IMG/VR virus record: IMGVR_UViG_3300021180_000019
Coordinates: 1 to 45,559 of that record
Origin: a virus
Direction: 5' to 3' (one strand)
Length of the DNA stretch: 45,559 bases
The notes under the pieces were generated by a model that made no database searches, was not told the origin of the DNA, and saw nothing but the letters and a program-made list of their open reading frames with translations. How positions within the stretch are numbered: the stretch's first letter is position 1; each line of letters begins with the position of its first letter. Shown one piece after another: positions 36,693 through 44,415 of the stretch. The translations under genes were made by a program, and so were the position numbers.

Positions 36693-37810
36693 TTCAAGAT
36701 GATCGAACAGAACAACAACCAACTGATCCTGACCTTTCCGACGGAAGCCTCAGCGACGACCTTCGCAGCTTTCTTGGCAACGCTCCTTCAGAACCCAAGC
36801 CAACAGCCCCCCGCACCCGCCAGCTCCGATCCACCTTCCGAGCACCAGCGTTCAAATCACGTCCTTCTGACGGACGACCGGCTGGAGGCTCTCTCGAGCC
36901 AGCGGGCGCAGGGCCTGACAGCACACCAGCGCCTGCTGCGCGCGCAAAGCACTTTAAGGGATGGCGTACTGCCGTTCTCGAAGCCGGGCCAGCAGGCCCC
37001 GCAACCGACAAACCAGCCCAGTCCGCGGATGCGAGCCCAGCAGGAGGGCGGATTCGCGGACGGCGCCCCGGTCGTCCAAAGAAAGAGCAAGCTGAGGCCG
37101 GCGGCGTCGAAGTTGCCACCAGGCCAATAGAACATGCCATCCCCCTTGGAGTTCGCGTGACGATCACCGACCCGTCGCATCCATGGCACACGTTCGCGGG
37201 AGAGATCATCAGCAACCCGGAGAAGTTTGGTCTCGGATGGTTCGGGCAGCGGATCGTACTGGACGGCAACCATGGAGAGGCTTACGTAAGGCCGGAGCAG
37301 ACGGATTGGAAGCGGAAACCTGGTCGGCCTGCTGCGGTTAAAGCACCAGCCCTCCCCAAAGCCATCCAAAAGCTAGTTCCCAAGTCCGATACATCCGCAC
37401 CTCGCGTCATCGTCCCTACCGAGACCGAGCGCTCCGATGCCCGGCGCTTGTTCCGCGAGATCGGCGAGACGTTCAACAAGAACCGGAAGAAGTCGAAGAC
37501 AGCGGCCTACGCCGCCTTCCGTCACGACCTGATGGCGAATCTCGACACTCTGATCATGGGCGGCGCGATCGATCTGAAAGAAGCGACGACGATCATCACC
37601 AACCTTGAGCAATATACGAAAGAAACGGAAGCGGAATCGACGGAGACCCCGGCGACGATCCTGGGCCGCTGGCTGCGGATGGACGCGGCCGAGGTGGCTG
37701 GGTTGGAGGTGGGTGAGCCTGGTGAGTTAGTTGCGAACGAACCGGACGAGGCTGACGAAGAGGAAGAATCGACCGAAGCTGAGCCGGACGGCGAATCTGT
37801 TTTCTCTTAG
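36689..37810 (+). CDS. Hypothetical protein with AT-hook-like motifs (373 aa)
   Basis: A 373-residue frame from a GTG overlapping the upstream stop. The first 150 residues are disordered, Pro/Ala/Arg-rich, with R-G-R-R-P-G-R-P-K-K like an AT-hook; a second R-K-P-G-R-P follows later. The middle (about 150-210) is a folded beta domain (V-R-V-T-I-T-D-P-S-H-P-W). The end is helical then very acidic. The second half is certainly coding. The first 430 bases also carry another convincing frame (36699-37130). Confidence 0.78.
   Translation: MIQDDRTEQQPTDPDLSDGSLSDDLRSFLGNAPSEPKPTAPRTRQLRSTFRAPAFKSRPSDGRPAGGSLEPAGAGPDSTPAPAARAKHFKGWRTAVLEAGPAGPATDKPAQSADASPAGGRIRGRRPGRPKKEQAEAGGVEVATRPIEHAIPLGVRVTITDPSHPWHTFAGEIISNPEKFGLGWFGQRIVLDGNHGEAYVRPEQTDWKRKPGRPAAVKAPALPKAIQKLVPKSDTSAPRVIVPTETERSDARRLFREIGETFNKNRKKSKTAAYAAFRHDLMANLDTLIMGGAIDLKEATTIITNLEQYTKETEAESTETPATILGRWLRMDAAEVAGLEVGEPGELVANEPDEADEEEESTEAEPDGESVFS
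36699..37130 (+). CDS. Overlapping frame, hypothetical protein (143 aa)
   Basis: ATG 36699 with GAGGAG nine bases ahead. Its N-terminus L-I-L-T-F-P-T-E-A then F-L-A-T-L-L-x-N-P-S-Q resembles the protein at 4990-5520. Codon use looks natural in this frame too. It is nested out of phase inside the 373-residue frame, so it is either a true overprinted gene or the upper half of a frameshift pair. Confidence 0.5.
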   Translation: MIEQNNNQLILTFPTEASATTFAAFLATLLQNPSQQPPAPASSDPPSEHQRSNHVLLTDDRLEALSSQRAQGLTAHQRLLRAQSTLRDGVLPFSKPGQQAPQPTNQPSPRMRAQQEGGFADGAPVVQRKSKLRPAASKLPPGQ

Positions 37811-37876
37811 TGTTATGGCTTAAAACTCCACTCCCTACCCACACATAATATCCTTCCAACCAGCAGAGGGATACGC

Positions 37877-38074
37877 ATGTCTGAGACTGCCCGCGCAAAA
37901 TATCAGGACTCCGGAGCCCCGCCTGAGTTCCGCTCTTCCCTCCCCCAGAATCCGCGCAAGGAATACAATTCCGCTGAAGCTCGTCCTTCAGGGCGCTCCG
38001 GCGGTGGGTCAGTTTCGACGCCTCATCGCGTGTCAAGCTCCCGTAGAGGGAAGAGAAAGTCGGCGCGCGCATGA
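37877..38074 (+). CDS. Small protein with basic C-terminal tail (65 aa)
   Basis: GAGGG precedes the ATG. Disordered, with a closing S-S-R-R-G-K-R-K-S-A-R-A. First in a run of small proteins that end in Arg/Lys-rich tails. ATGA overlap with the next gene. Confidence 0.72.
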   Translation: MSETARAKYQDSGAPPEFRSSLPQNPRKEYNSAEARPSGRSGGGSVSTPHRVSSSRRGKRKSARA

Positions 38075-38379
38075 TGGACGATCCGGAAGTTACAATCGAG
38101 CCCGCCGATAACGGTTACATCGTCAAGCATTATCAGCGATCGACCAAGAAGGACGAGGGCGGTCGCACCATCCGCCGCGTCGCTTCGACCGCTGAAGAAG
38201 CGCTGGGCCACGCAGGCAAGGTGCTCAGCACCAGGGCCGGCAAAAAGAAATCGTCTCGGGATGGGCAAGCTCAAGAAGCGGGGGCGGAGGCTTCATCCCC
38301 CGCTGCCCATTCCTTCGGCGGCCATTCCCGTGGCTCGGCCAAGCGTCGCCGTCCTCGCGTCGGCGGAAGGAGAGCTTGA
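38071..38379 (+). CDS. Hypothetical protein with basic C-terminal tail (102 aa)
   Basis: N-terminal beta region (E-V-T-I-E-P-A-D-N-G-Y-I-V-K-H-Y) and helix, then a disordered tail ending K-R-R-R-P-R-V-G-G-R-R-A. Second of the basic-tail run. Confidence 0.75.
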   Translation: MMDDPEVTIEPADNGYIVKHYQRSTKKDEGGRTIRRVASTAEEALGHAGKVLSTRAGKKKSSRDGQAQEAGAEASSPAAHSFGGHSRGSAKRRRPRVGGRRA

Positions 38380-38382
38380 CCC

Positions 38383-38658
38383 ATGCCACAGGATAATCCC
38401 GCTGCGGACACTCTCCTGGCGATCCCTCGTATGCTGGGCCGGATAGGCAACCGCTACGATCCGCCTGCTCCTGCGCGGGTAGATCCTTCCTGGCACAATG
38501 ATATGGTTCAGCAGGCCAATCGATCGTTTCAGGCGAGACAGGACGCTGAACGGGCTGCTGCTGCTGCAGCAGCAGCGGCAGCGGCGCCTGTGGCTGCGCG
38601 ATCCGCGAAGCGGGTTCCGAAGCGCACTCCAGCGCGACCGGCGGCGAAGCGGAGGTAG
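38383..38658 (+). CDS. Hypothetical protein with poly-Ala and basic tail (91 aa)
   Basis: Starts M-P-Q-D-N-P-A-A, contains a run of more than ten Ala (about residues 61-70), and ends K-R-T-P-A-R-P-A-A-K-R-R. Its composition recalls histone H1 or protamine-like tails. Third of the run. Confidence 0.7.
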   Translation: MPQDNPAADTLLAIPRMLGRIGNRYDPPAPARVDPSWHNDMVQQANRSFQARQDAERAAAAAAAAAAAPVAARSAKRVPKRTPARPAAKRR

Positions 38659-38662
38659 AATC

Positions 38663-38848
38663 GTGCCATGGCGAGCTAGTGACGTTTCGAAGCACAACAA
38701 ATCTGTCAAGTCACCGAAGCGCAAGCGTCAGTGGCGGGATGTGGCCAACAGCATCCTCGAGCGGACAGGCTCGGATTCACGTGCAATTCGCGGCGCAAAC
38801 TCTGTGGTGAAGAAGTCTCAGGCCCGTCGTACCAGAAAGAGGGCGTAA
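38663..38848 (+). CDS. Phage MPW/VANSxLERTG-type basic protein (61 aa)
   Basis: GTG start; M-P-W-R-A-S-D then K-R-Q-W-R-D-V-A-N-S-I-L-E-R-T-G and A-I-R-G-A-N-S, a pattern common in small phage and bacterial proteins of unknown function near structural genes. Ends A-R-R-T-R-K-R-A. Fourth of the basic-tail run. Confidence 0.78.
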   Translation: MPWRASDVSKHNKSVKSPKRKRQWRDVANSILERTGSDSRAIRGANSVVKKSQARRTRKRA

Positions 38849-38850
38849 CC

Positions 38851-39189
38851 ATGATTTCTCGTTTCCGCAAAATCGTTGTTTTCTTCGTTGTAGTTTTGTT
38901 CTGCGCCTTGGCGGCGTGGGCTACGACTCCACGTTTGATCCAGGTCACTCTCGGCACAGGTGCGACGCAAATATCCGCCACGCCCACTTACTTTAACCAG
39001 ATGACCATTCAGAACAATGCCGCGCACAATATCCGATATGGGGACTCTACGGTCTCGTCCAGCAAAGGGATCCTTCTCACTCCCGGTGGCGCCGGCAGCA
39101 CAGGCACGGTCTCTGGGCAACAGGGGGACGCGAGTCAGTTTTACATCGTCGGAACGAGCGGCGACGTAATTGATGTGCTTGTGTGGTAA
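38851..39189 (+). CDS. Secreted-looking beta protein with signal peptide (112 aa)
   Basis: Begins with a textbook signal sequence: basic R-F-R-K, then V-V-F-F-V-V-V-L-F-C-A-L, and an A-W-A cleavage site near residue 24. The mature part is a Ser/Thr/Gly-rich beta domain with T-I-Q-N-N-A-A-H-N-I-R-Y-G-D-S, resembling phage decoration or fibre-associated proteins. A signal peptide is unusual in a head gene cluster. Start set by position after the upstream stop; AGAGGG lies ahead. Confidence 0.8.
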   Translation: MISRFRKIVVFFVVVLFCALAAWATTPRLIQVTLGTGATQISATPTYFNQMTIQNNAAHNIRYGDSTVSSSKGILLTPGGAGSTGTVSGQQGDASQFYIVGTSGDVIDVLVW

Positions 39190-39217
39190 AGGGATGCTAC
39201 GATAGGAGGCGAGTCCA

Positions 39218-39451
39218 ATGGCAACCAAACATAAGTTTGCGCGCGGCGAGTGGAATCCGGTGCATCCGTCCAAAAAAGGTGCGGAGACAGCCAAGGCCAA
39301 GCGTCGTGGAGTTTCTTTGCACCAGCAGGCGGAGAAGGATTCCCACAGCAGCGATCCGAAAGTTCGCGGCCGTGGCGTGTTTGCATTGAATGCTCAGGCA
39401 GGGAAGTTTCACCATCGTGCGACTAAACGACGCAGCCGGTCGCGTGCATAG
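39218..39451 (+). CDS. Small basic protein (77 aa)
   Basis: Basic throughout; ends A-T-K-R-R-S-R-S-R-A. GGAGGCGAGTCCA precedes the ATG. Fifth of the basic-tail run, just before the portal gene. Confidence 0.72.
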   Translation: MATKHKFARGEWNPVHPSKKGAETAKAKRRGVSLHQQAEKDSHSSDPKVRGRGVFALNAQAGKFHHRATKRRSRSRA

Positions 39452-39470
39452 AAAGAAGGGTCGAGATTAG

Positions 39471-41246
39471 ATGGCCAACGTATTCCTGATCTCGAATCCG
39501 TCGCGCAAGTCTGCGAAGCAAGAGTCGATGGACCCTCGCGCTCGGCACATAAATTCTTGGGTAGAAGCTTCTGACTCGGCCCGTAATAAATCGTTGGGTG
39601 AGAACTTCGCTAAGTCTGCAGAAGATCTTTACAATTTATCTGATGCGATGACGCCTGGTCCGGTCTACAGGCCCTCGTTGTCTATCCCGATGCTCCAGCG
39701 GATCATGCTTGAGGAAGCGAATCAAGTAAGCAACCTGTCTCCACGCATGTACGTGTTTCCTTCTGCTGGTTCCTCCGATCCGTCTTACCAAGGTGCGCAG
39801 CAAGCGGATTCTTCTTTTCCCTCATCGTCTGCGCGCGATCTGGCACGTGAGGTCTCTCTCCAAGCGCAGTGGCAGATCAGTAAAATGAATCTTCATCTCT
39901 TGATGGCCGGGCTGACTGCGCGGTACTGCGGAGCTGGTTGGATTGTCGCCGGGTTTGATCCGGACTTGAGTCGGGCGCGCGGCGGGATGTGGGCTCGGTC
40001 GGTCGATCCCCGGTTGATCTTCTTTGATCCAGGCACGGATTACACTTGGAATCCTAGCTACGCCGGCTGGGGAACCTGGATGAATCTCGAGGATGTCCGG
40101 CTGAAGTGGCCGGAGACATCGCGAGCCATTTCGCCGCGGCATACGAGTGGCGGGTTCCAGCCGTTCTCCGGCGATTCAGGCTATGGGATATCGCAGCCGC
40201 CGGGACCGATGAGCAGCATGCCTGGTACTCCCGGTCAGAATGCCAAAACTCAAAGTTCCGAATGGCGTGTCCTCGTTCGCCATTGCTTCTGCCGCGACTA
40301 CACGCGCGAGGCGGTTGAGAAGCCCGATGTGCCGACAACTTCTTTGATCGATCCGGAAGTCAGGCTCAAATATCCGAACGGCCGCTGGCTGGTCGAGTGT
40401 GAGGGCGTGATCCTTCAGGACGGCGACAATCCCTATCCGCCGCGTCGCGACATCACGGCGCCGAGGTTTCCGATCTTCCCGAACTATGTATTGCCTCCTC
40501 TTTTCGGCCCATGGGGAATCCCCGTCACGCGCATGACCGAGAACATGCAGCGGCTGGCGCAGCGATTCTACTCTCAAATTTTCGAGAACGGCCTGCGCAT
40601 GAACAACGCGCTATGGGTCATAGACGAGAATACCGGGATAGATATCGACGGTTTTGGAGGTCTGCCCGGTGAGGTGGTGACGATCAAACCAGGCAGCCGG
40701 CCACCTCAGCCGATCACTCCGTCAGCTATGCCCGCCAGTTCTCTTCAAGGGGCTGAAAAGCTTTTGGCTCTCCAAAATGACGTGCTTGGCTTCTCAGCGT
40801 CCAGACAGGGTGATCCTGGCGCGGGGAATGTGTCGACTGATCTGTTCGATTCCTCTGTTTTGCAGTCGTCGGGATTGTTGCAACTGGCTGGACGGTTTTT
40901 GTCGGAGACGGCAGAATCAGTCGGGACTTTCTTTTTCGACTGCATGTGTCGGTATCAAGACAAATCGACTCTTCCGTATCAAGGCGTAGATAATTTAACT
41001 TTGGCCGCGTGGGCGGGTCAAGTTGATCCGGCCACTTACGATTTAGCTCTGGATCAATCGAGCGTGCGTCCGTTGTCTGAAGCGGTTATTCGCAAATTAA
41101 CTCCGGATTTGATGGGGAAAGGGGTAATCGGAACTGAGCGGGGGCTTAGAGTTTTAGGTTATCCGGATGCGGACAACATTGCACATGATCAGCAAGAGCA
41201 AATGGCTTTGCAAGCTTTAGCAAAAGTGAAATCAGGGCGTAAATAA
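39471..41246 (+). CDS. Portal protein
   Basis: Probable portal: 591 residues, after TerL and before scaffold and capsid. Visible family traits are the N-terminal W-V-E-A-S-D region, V-D-P-R-L-I-F-F-D-P-G-T (typical of portal wing domains), a Pro-rich clip-like stretch and a helical C-terminal region. A dodecameric ring at the capsid vertex is expected. Assigned from length, order and these segments. Confidence 0.82.
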   Translation: MANVFLISNPSRKSAKQESMDPRARHINSWVEASDSARNKSLGENFAKSAEDLYNLSDAMTPGPVYRPSLSIPMLQRIMLEEANQVSNLSPRMYVFPSAGSSDPSYQGAQQADSSFPSSSARDLAREVSLQAQWQISKMNLHLLMAGLTARYCGAGWIVAGFDPDLSRARGGMWARSVDPRLIFFDPGTDYTWNPSYAGWGTWMNLEDVRLKWPETSRAISPRHTSGGFQPFSGDSGYGISQPPGPMSSMPGTPGQNAKTQSSEWRVLVRHCFCRDYTREAVEKPDVPTTSLIDPEVRLKYPNGRWLVECEGVILQDGDNPYPPRRDITAPRFPIFPNYVLPPLFGPWGIPVTRMTENMQRLAQRFYSQIFENGLRMNNALWVIDENTGIDIDGFGGLPGEVVTIKPGSRPPQPITPSAMPASSLQGAEKLLALQNDVLGFSASRQGDPGAGNVSTDLFDSSVLQSSGLLQLAGRFLSETAESVGTFFFDCMCRYQDKSTLPYQGVDNLTLAAWAGQVDPATYDLALDQSSVRPLSEAVIRKLTPDLMGKGVIGTERGLRVLGYPDADNIAHDQQEQMALQALAKVKSGRK

Positions 41247-41479
41247 TGAAAGAGATTGACGCCGCCAAACCTGCTCGCGTGCCTGCAATACCACAGTGCT
41301 CGTGGTCAGGCCACTGGCTGACGATAGTCGAATTTTCAAGGCTGATGGGTAGAAAGCCGCCGACTATTTACGAGTGGATTCGCGAGGGAACTCTAAGCGA
41401 GTTTGGAATAGCCACTTATGAATTTAGATTTGGAAGAAAACACTCGGCCAGGATTTTCGTGCGAAATCCATATCTCTGA
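41246..41479 (+). CDS. Small HTH protein (77 aa)
   Basis: T-I-V-E-F-S-R-L-M-G-R-K-P-P-T-I-Y-E-W-I-R-E-G (about 26-48) is a MerR/excisionase-like helix-turn-helix, followed by a wing-like strand pair. Start overlaps the portal stop (TAATG). Could be a small regulator or DNA-binding morphogenesis factor. Confidence 0.78.
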   Translation: MKEIDAAKPARVPAIPQCSWSGHWLTIVEFSRLMGRKPPTIYEWIREGTLSEFGIATYEFRFGRKHSARIFVRNPYL

Positions 41480-41517
41480 CCGAGTGCTTCACCATGCCAA
41501 GCCGCAATACAGTGTTT

Positions 41518-41802
41518 TTATTTGGTCAGTCCGAACACCTCACACACATTTTCAAGTCGCGTTAGGTAGCCGCGATTGCGTTTATCGGCTTGTTGCGCGA
41601 GTCTGAATTTATGCGCCGGGAAAACTTCAGCAAGATCCAAAATCCCCAATTGAACAAGTCTTAGCGTGTGAAGCCTGGCCGTTCTTTCGGCGATTTTGGC
41701 CGCTTCTGCTACTTCCCGGTTAGTTAGCCACGAAGTAGGAGCGGCAGTGAACACTCTGTAGAGTCGTGCTTCGTGGATGGATATTTCACCTTTTTCTGGC
41801 AT
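41518..41802 (-). CDS. Winged-helix DNA-binding protein (94 aa), minus strand
   Basis: Winged-helix pattern: L-T-N-R-E-V-A-E-A-A-K-I-A-E-R-T-A-R-L-H (about 26-45), then L-V-Q-L-G-I-L-D-L-A. It faces against the head genes and has its own promoter and a GGAG ribosome site. Probably a regulator, perhaps maintained in lysogeny. Confidence 0.82.
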   Translation of the reverse strand: MPEKGEISIHEARLYRVFTAAPTSWLTNREVAEAAKIAERTARLHTLRLVQLGILDLAEVFPAHKFRLAQQADKRNRGYLTRLENVCEVFGLTK

Positions 41803-41819
41803 GGTTTCTCCTTAGCCCT

Positions 41820-41849
41820 ACTATACCGCATCTTGCCAGTTTATGCCTA
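41820..41849 (-). promoter_or_regulatory. Promoter, TAGGCA-N18-TATAGT
   Basis: TATAGT is again of the TANNGT type; TAGGCA matches the -35 consensus at four positions, spacer 18. Gives a leader of about ten bases containing the ribosome site of the winged-helix gene. Confidence 0.6.
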
Positions 41850-41968
41850 ATAAAAATACGAGGTTTAGTGTTATGCCCCTTCTCCCCGTTCGCTTTCTTT
41901 TTCCACTATTCTTTCTCCAATCGCACCCACATCGGCTCAGGCCTCGTTCGTGCGGAAGGAGAAATATC

Positions 41969-42010
41969 ATGGCTCGTCGCAAGGCAAAGAAAGAGCATCG
42001 CCGGAAGTAG
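41969..42010 (+). CDS. Basic micro-peptide (13 aa)
   Basis: ATG with AAGGAG ten bases ahead, reading M-A-R-R-K-A-K-K-E-H-R-R-K and stop. Too short for certainty, but the strong ribosome site and the same basic style as neighbouring micro-genes support it. Confidence 0.45.
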   Translation: MARRKAKKEHRRK

Positions 42011-42068
42011 TTCTTCCGTCGTTTAGCCTCCGTCGTCGCATCAACTCCCGAAAGGAGCCTCAGTCCAG

Positions 42069-42194
42069 ATGGCCGGAACTCCCTCTAAATCAGATCCCCG
42101 CGTCGTCAAAGACTTTGGTCAACCCCGGAAGTTCCTGCGCGACATGCGTGCCAGGGCCGCTAAGAATTCCCGTAAGGGATCGAAGCGGACCTAG
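42069..42194 (+). CDS. Basic micro-protein (41 aa)
   Basis: AAAGGAG lies 15 bases ahead of the ATG. Reads M-A-G-T-P-S-K-S-D-P-R then ends N-S-R-K-G-S-K-R-T. Same Arg/Lys-rich close as the others. Confidence 0.55.
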   Translation: MAGTPSKSDPRVVKDFGQPRKFLRDMRARAAKNSRKGSKRT

Positions 42195-42245
42195 CTCATC
42201 CCGGAGACGGTGCATGCTGTCCTTCGCGCCCCGTCTTCTTAGCCA

Positions 42246-42264
42246 GCAACGGCAAAGCCGTTGC
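42246..42264 (+). other. Perfect hairpin before a micro-gene ribosome site
   Basis: Eight-bp stem GCAACGGC / GCCGTTGC with an AAA loop, no T-run, 13 bases before the AGGAGG of the next micro-gene. May control its translation or RNA stability. Confidence 0.4.
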
Positions 42265-42290
42265 AACCCGGAGCGAAGGAGGTACGCACG

Positions 42291-42347
42291 ATGGCTTCTC
42301 GTGGTGGTAGACGATCCAGGCGTCGGCGCGCCGCCGCTCGCAAGTAG
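42291..42347 (+). CDS. Arg-rich micro-peptide (18 aa)
   Basis: Very strong ribosome site AGGAGGT, then M-A-S-R-G-G-R-R-S-R-R-R-R-A-A-A-R-K and stop. Nine of 18 residues are Arg or Lys, like a miniature protamine. Confidence 0.5.
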   Translation: MASRGGRRSRRRRAAARK

Positions 42348-42511
42348 AGGAAGGAATAACATCTTTCCTCGTTCGGCGGCGAGATGGGATTTGGTGGGGG
42401 ACTAGACCCCATCTTCCCCGTCGAAAGCGTTCGATGCGCAAGACAGGAGGAAGGCCGGAGCCGGGGAAACCCGCTTCGGCTCGACTCCCAACTCAGACTT
42501 TGGAGCAGAAC
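42348..42511. other. Short stretch between micro-genes
   Basis: Contains a GGGG/CCCC hairpin near 42395-42410, an unused AGGAGGA purine run near 42445 and a 43-codon frame (42384-42515) that overlaps the next ATG but has no good ribosome site. An in-frame upstream ATG (42434) could extend the next micro-gene to 48 codons. Nothing is firm. Confidence 0.4.
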
Positions 42512-42580
42512 ATGAAAAGCTGCAAGATCATGAAGATGACCCGGAACGTGGATCGCAGGGTCGGCAAAAAGAGGAAGTAA
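42512..42580 (+). CDS. Basic micro-peptide (22 aa)
   Basis: GGAG six bases before the ATG. Reads M-K-S-C-K-I-M-K-M-T-R-N then ends R-R-V-G-K-K-R-K. Last of the basic micro-genes. Followed by a small CCGGA/TCCGG hairpin with a short T-rich run that might be a weak terminator. Confidence 0.5.
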   Translation: MKSCKIMKMTRNVDRRVGKKRK

Positions 42581-42636
42581 GCCGGAAAATCCGGACATTT
42601 TAGTACCACCAACCTCACCCCCTGAAGGAGCAGCAA

Positions 42637-42813
42637 ATGGCGAAGATCAAGGAAGCGATGGGTAACACGTTTGACGAAAAGGTGCTTAAGTCGCCTTTGA
42701 CGGTCGGAAGAACAGGCAACGAGCCCGGTCCCGACGTGAACAACAACCCGATCGCTCAGCCCAAGGATCCGCTGGGCCTGATTCCCGAGGGCGGATCGAA
42801 GCCGGGCTGGTAA
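42637..42813 (+). CDS. Small hypothetical protein (58 aa)
   Basis: AAGGAG seven bases ahead. Reads M-A-K-I-K-E-A-M-G-N and a Pro/Gly-rich end (P-E-G-G-S-K-P-G-W). Not basic-tailed, unlike its neighbours upstream. Function unknown. Confidence 0.72.
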   Translation: MAKIKEAMGNTFDEKVLKSPLTVGRTGNEPGPDVNNNPIAQPKDPLGLIPEGGSKPGW

Positions 42814-42845
42814 ACAGGTAAGCATCGAACGAGGATTTGATCTAA

Positions 42846-43331
42846 ATGGCAGCGGGGAATCCAGCCTTGGCGCAGATGATGGCGCGGCAACTGATCGGGA
42901 AACTCGCAGGAGGAGCGCCTAACGGCGGCCCTCCCGTAGGCCCCGGCGGTCCGATGCCTCCTCCGCCGGGGATGACGGGTCAGGGTGGTCCTCCCGGTCC
43001 GGGTGGATCCGCAGGCCCTCCATCAACCCCTGCCGGCCTTCAGCTCTCTCAGCAACTGGCCGAGCTTCAGGGCGCCGATCCCGACGCCATGATAAAGTCT
43101 CTGACTTCGATGAAGTCAATGGCCGTGCAGCAGTACACGCGCGCTGCCTTCACCATGCCCGGTGTCACGCGCAATCTCGCTCAGGTCGTCAAGTACCTCG
43201 ACAACTGTATCCAGGAAGCGGAGAAGGCAGCAGCTACCACGGCTGCGGCTGGTCCGATCGCCAACAATGCAGCCATTCCCAATCCCGCTGGCCAGAACGC
43301 ACCGGTCAACGGAATGGGATCACAACAATAG
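42846..43331 (+). CDS. Gly/Pro-rich protein of the head module (161 aa)
   Basis: N-terminal helix (A-Q-M-M-A-R-Q-L-I-G-K-L), a Gly/Pro-rich linker (about 22-65), then a helical region (M-I-K-S-L-T-S-M-K-S-M-A-V) and a low-complexity end. Sits just before the scaffold and may aid head assembly. No family certain. Confidence 0.78.
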   Translation: MAAGNPALAQMMARQLIGKLAGGAPNGGPPVGPGGPMPPPPGMTGQGGPPGPGGSAGPPSTPAGLQLSQQLAELQGADPDAMIKSLTSMKSMAVQQYTRAAFTMPGVTRNLAQVVKYLDNCIQEAEKAAATTAAAGPIANNAAIPNPAGQNAPVNGMGSQQ

Positions 43332-43343
43332 AAGGAGTCCCCC

Positions 43344-44315
43344 ATGGCATTGAAAGACATTCTTTTGAACGCGAAGTACCCGGATGACATGGTGCTGAAC
43401 CTGCCGGATGGGTCCACGGTCAACGTTGGCGAAATCCGCTCTCTTCCGGCTGCCGAGCGCCAGGCTCTGACGGCGCAGATCGAACAGCGCCAGAACACTC
43501 TCGGTCAGGCCGAGCTTGCATTCGCAGCCAAGTTTCAGGATGCGGTCAAAGCCGGCTGGATTGCGCAGGATGGCAGAATCGTTCCTCCTCAGACTGTGCA
43601 GACCGTCAAGCAGCCTACGACTGCTGAAATTCGTACTGCCGCCGCTACTGAATTCGGTGTGGACGAATCTGATCCGCTGCTCGGTCCTGTGGTCAAACTT
43701 GTGAAGCAGGAACTTGCGGCTCGCGACCAGAAGTATACCGAACTTCAGACTAAGATCGACGCGCTGCCGGCTCAATTCGATTCTCTCAAGACTACCTTCA
43801 CCGATTCGCTCGGCAAGGTGACCGGTGTGGTCAATACCTCGGTTGGCCGTTACCTGAACGACACGTATCAGCAGCAGTTTGCCGCTGCGATCAAGGATTT
43901 GCCCAAGGACGTCAAGGTCGATTACGAGGCTGCTTTCAAATACGCTTCCGAGCATGGGCTCAAGGACAAGGATGGATTCCTTCAGATCCCCGATGCGGTG
44001 GACCGGCTGACCTGGAATGATCGTAAAAAGGCCGAACTTGAAGCGGAGCGCGCTGCGCTGATTGCCAAGACCACGAAGGATCTCGAGGAGAAGAATCGCA
44101 TCTCTACCCTGACTCCTCCGTCGCGCAATCCGCTTACGCAGACGGCCAAGCCCAAGGAAGGTGAATTCGTTCCCTACAACGAGCGCACCGATTCCAAGGG
44201 GAACAAGGTTCGCGCCGTCAAGTCTTTCGAAGAAGCGATGTCGGAAGCGATGTCGGATGAAGATGTTCTGAAATCGGCGCTTTCGACGGCCAGTTTTGGT
44301 GGTGGAGTTCAGTAA
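43344..44315 (+). CDS. Probable capsid scaffolding protein (323 aa)
   Basis: Long helical, charged protein with coiled-coil region (about 110-175) and a basic/acidic C-terminus (M-S-E-A-M-S-D-E-D-V-L). Composition, length and place directly before the major capsid gene are those of phage scaffolding proteins, which shape the procapsid and leave before DNA packaging. No sequence motif proves it. Confidence 0.72.
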   Translation: MALKDILLNAKYPDDMVLNLPDGSTVNVGEIRSLPAAERQALTAQIEQRQNTLGQAELAFAAKFQDAVKAGWIAQDGRIVPPQTVQTVKQPTTAEIRTAAATEFGVDESDPLLGPVVKLVKQELAARDQKYTELQTKIDALPAQFDSLKTTFTDSLGKVTGVVNTSVGRYLNDTYQQQFAAAIKDLPKDVKVDYEAAFKYASEHGLKDKDGFLQIPDAVDRLTWNDRKKAELEAERAALIAKTTKDLEEKNRISTLTPPSRNPLTQTAKPKEGEFVPYNERTDSKGNKVRAVKSFEEAMSEAMSDEDVLKSALSTASFGGGVQ

Positions 44316-44330
44316 GCAAGTTTTGGTGGG

Positions 44331-44359
44331 GCTGAGAATAATGTCAGCTTCAGTTTTTT
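44331..44359 (+). terminator. Weak terminator or attenuator before the capsid gene
   Basis: Five-bp stem GCTGA/TCAGC with an eight-base loop, then five bases and six T residues. Marginal; it could reduce read-through so that the capsid message is made from processed RNA or a separate promoter. Confidence 0.35.
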
Positions 44360-44415
44360 AACCTTCAACCCGTCCGGCGATCCTCCCCCTTTCGCTTGGA
44401 CCAGGAGCAGCCATC

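Noticed and set aside
42384-42515. 43-codon frame ending in ATGA overlap with a micro-gene
   Set aside because: Poor ribosome site and low-complexity close; kept only as a note in the gap entry.
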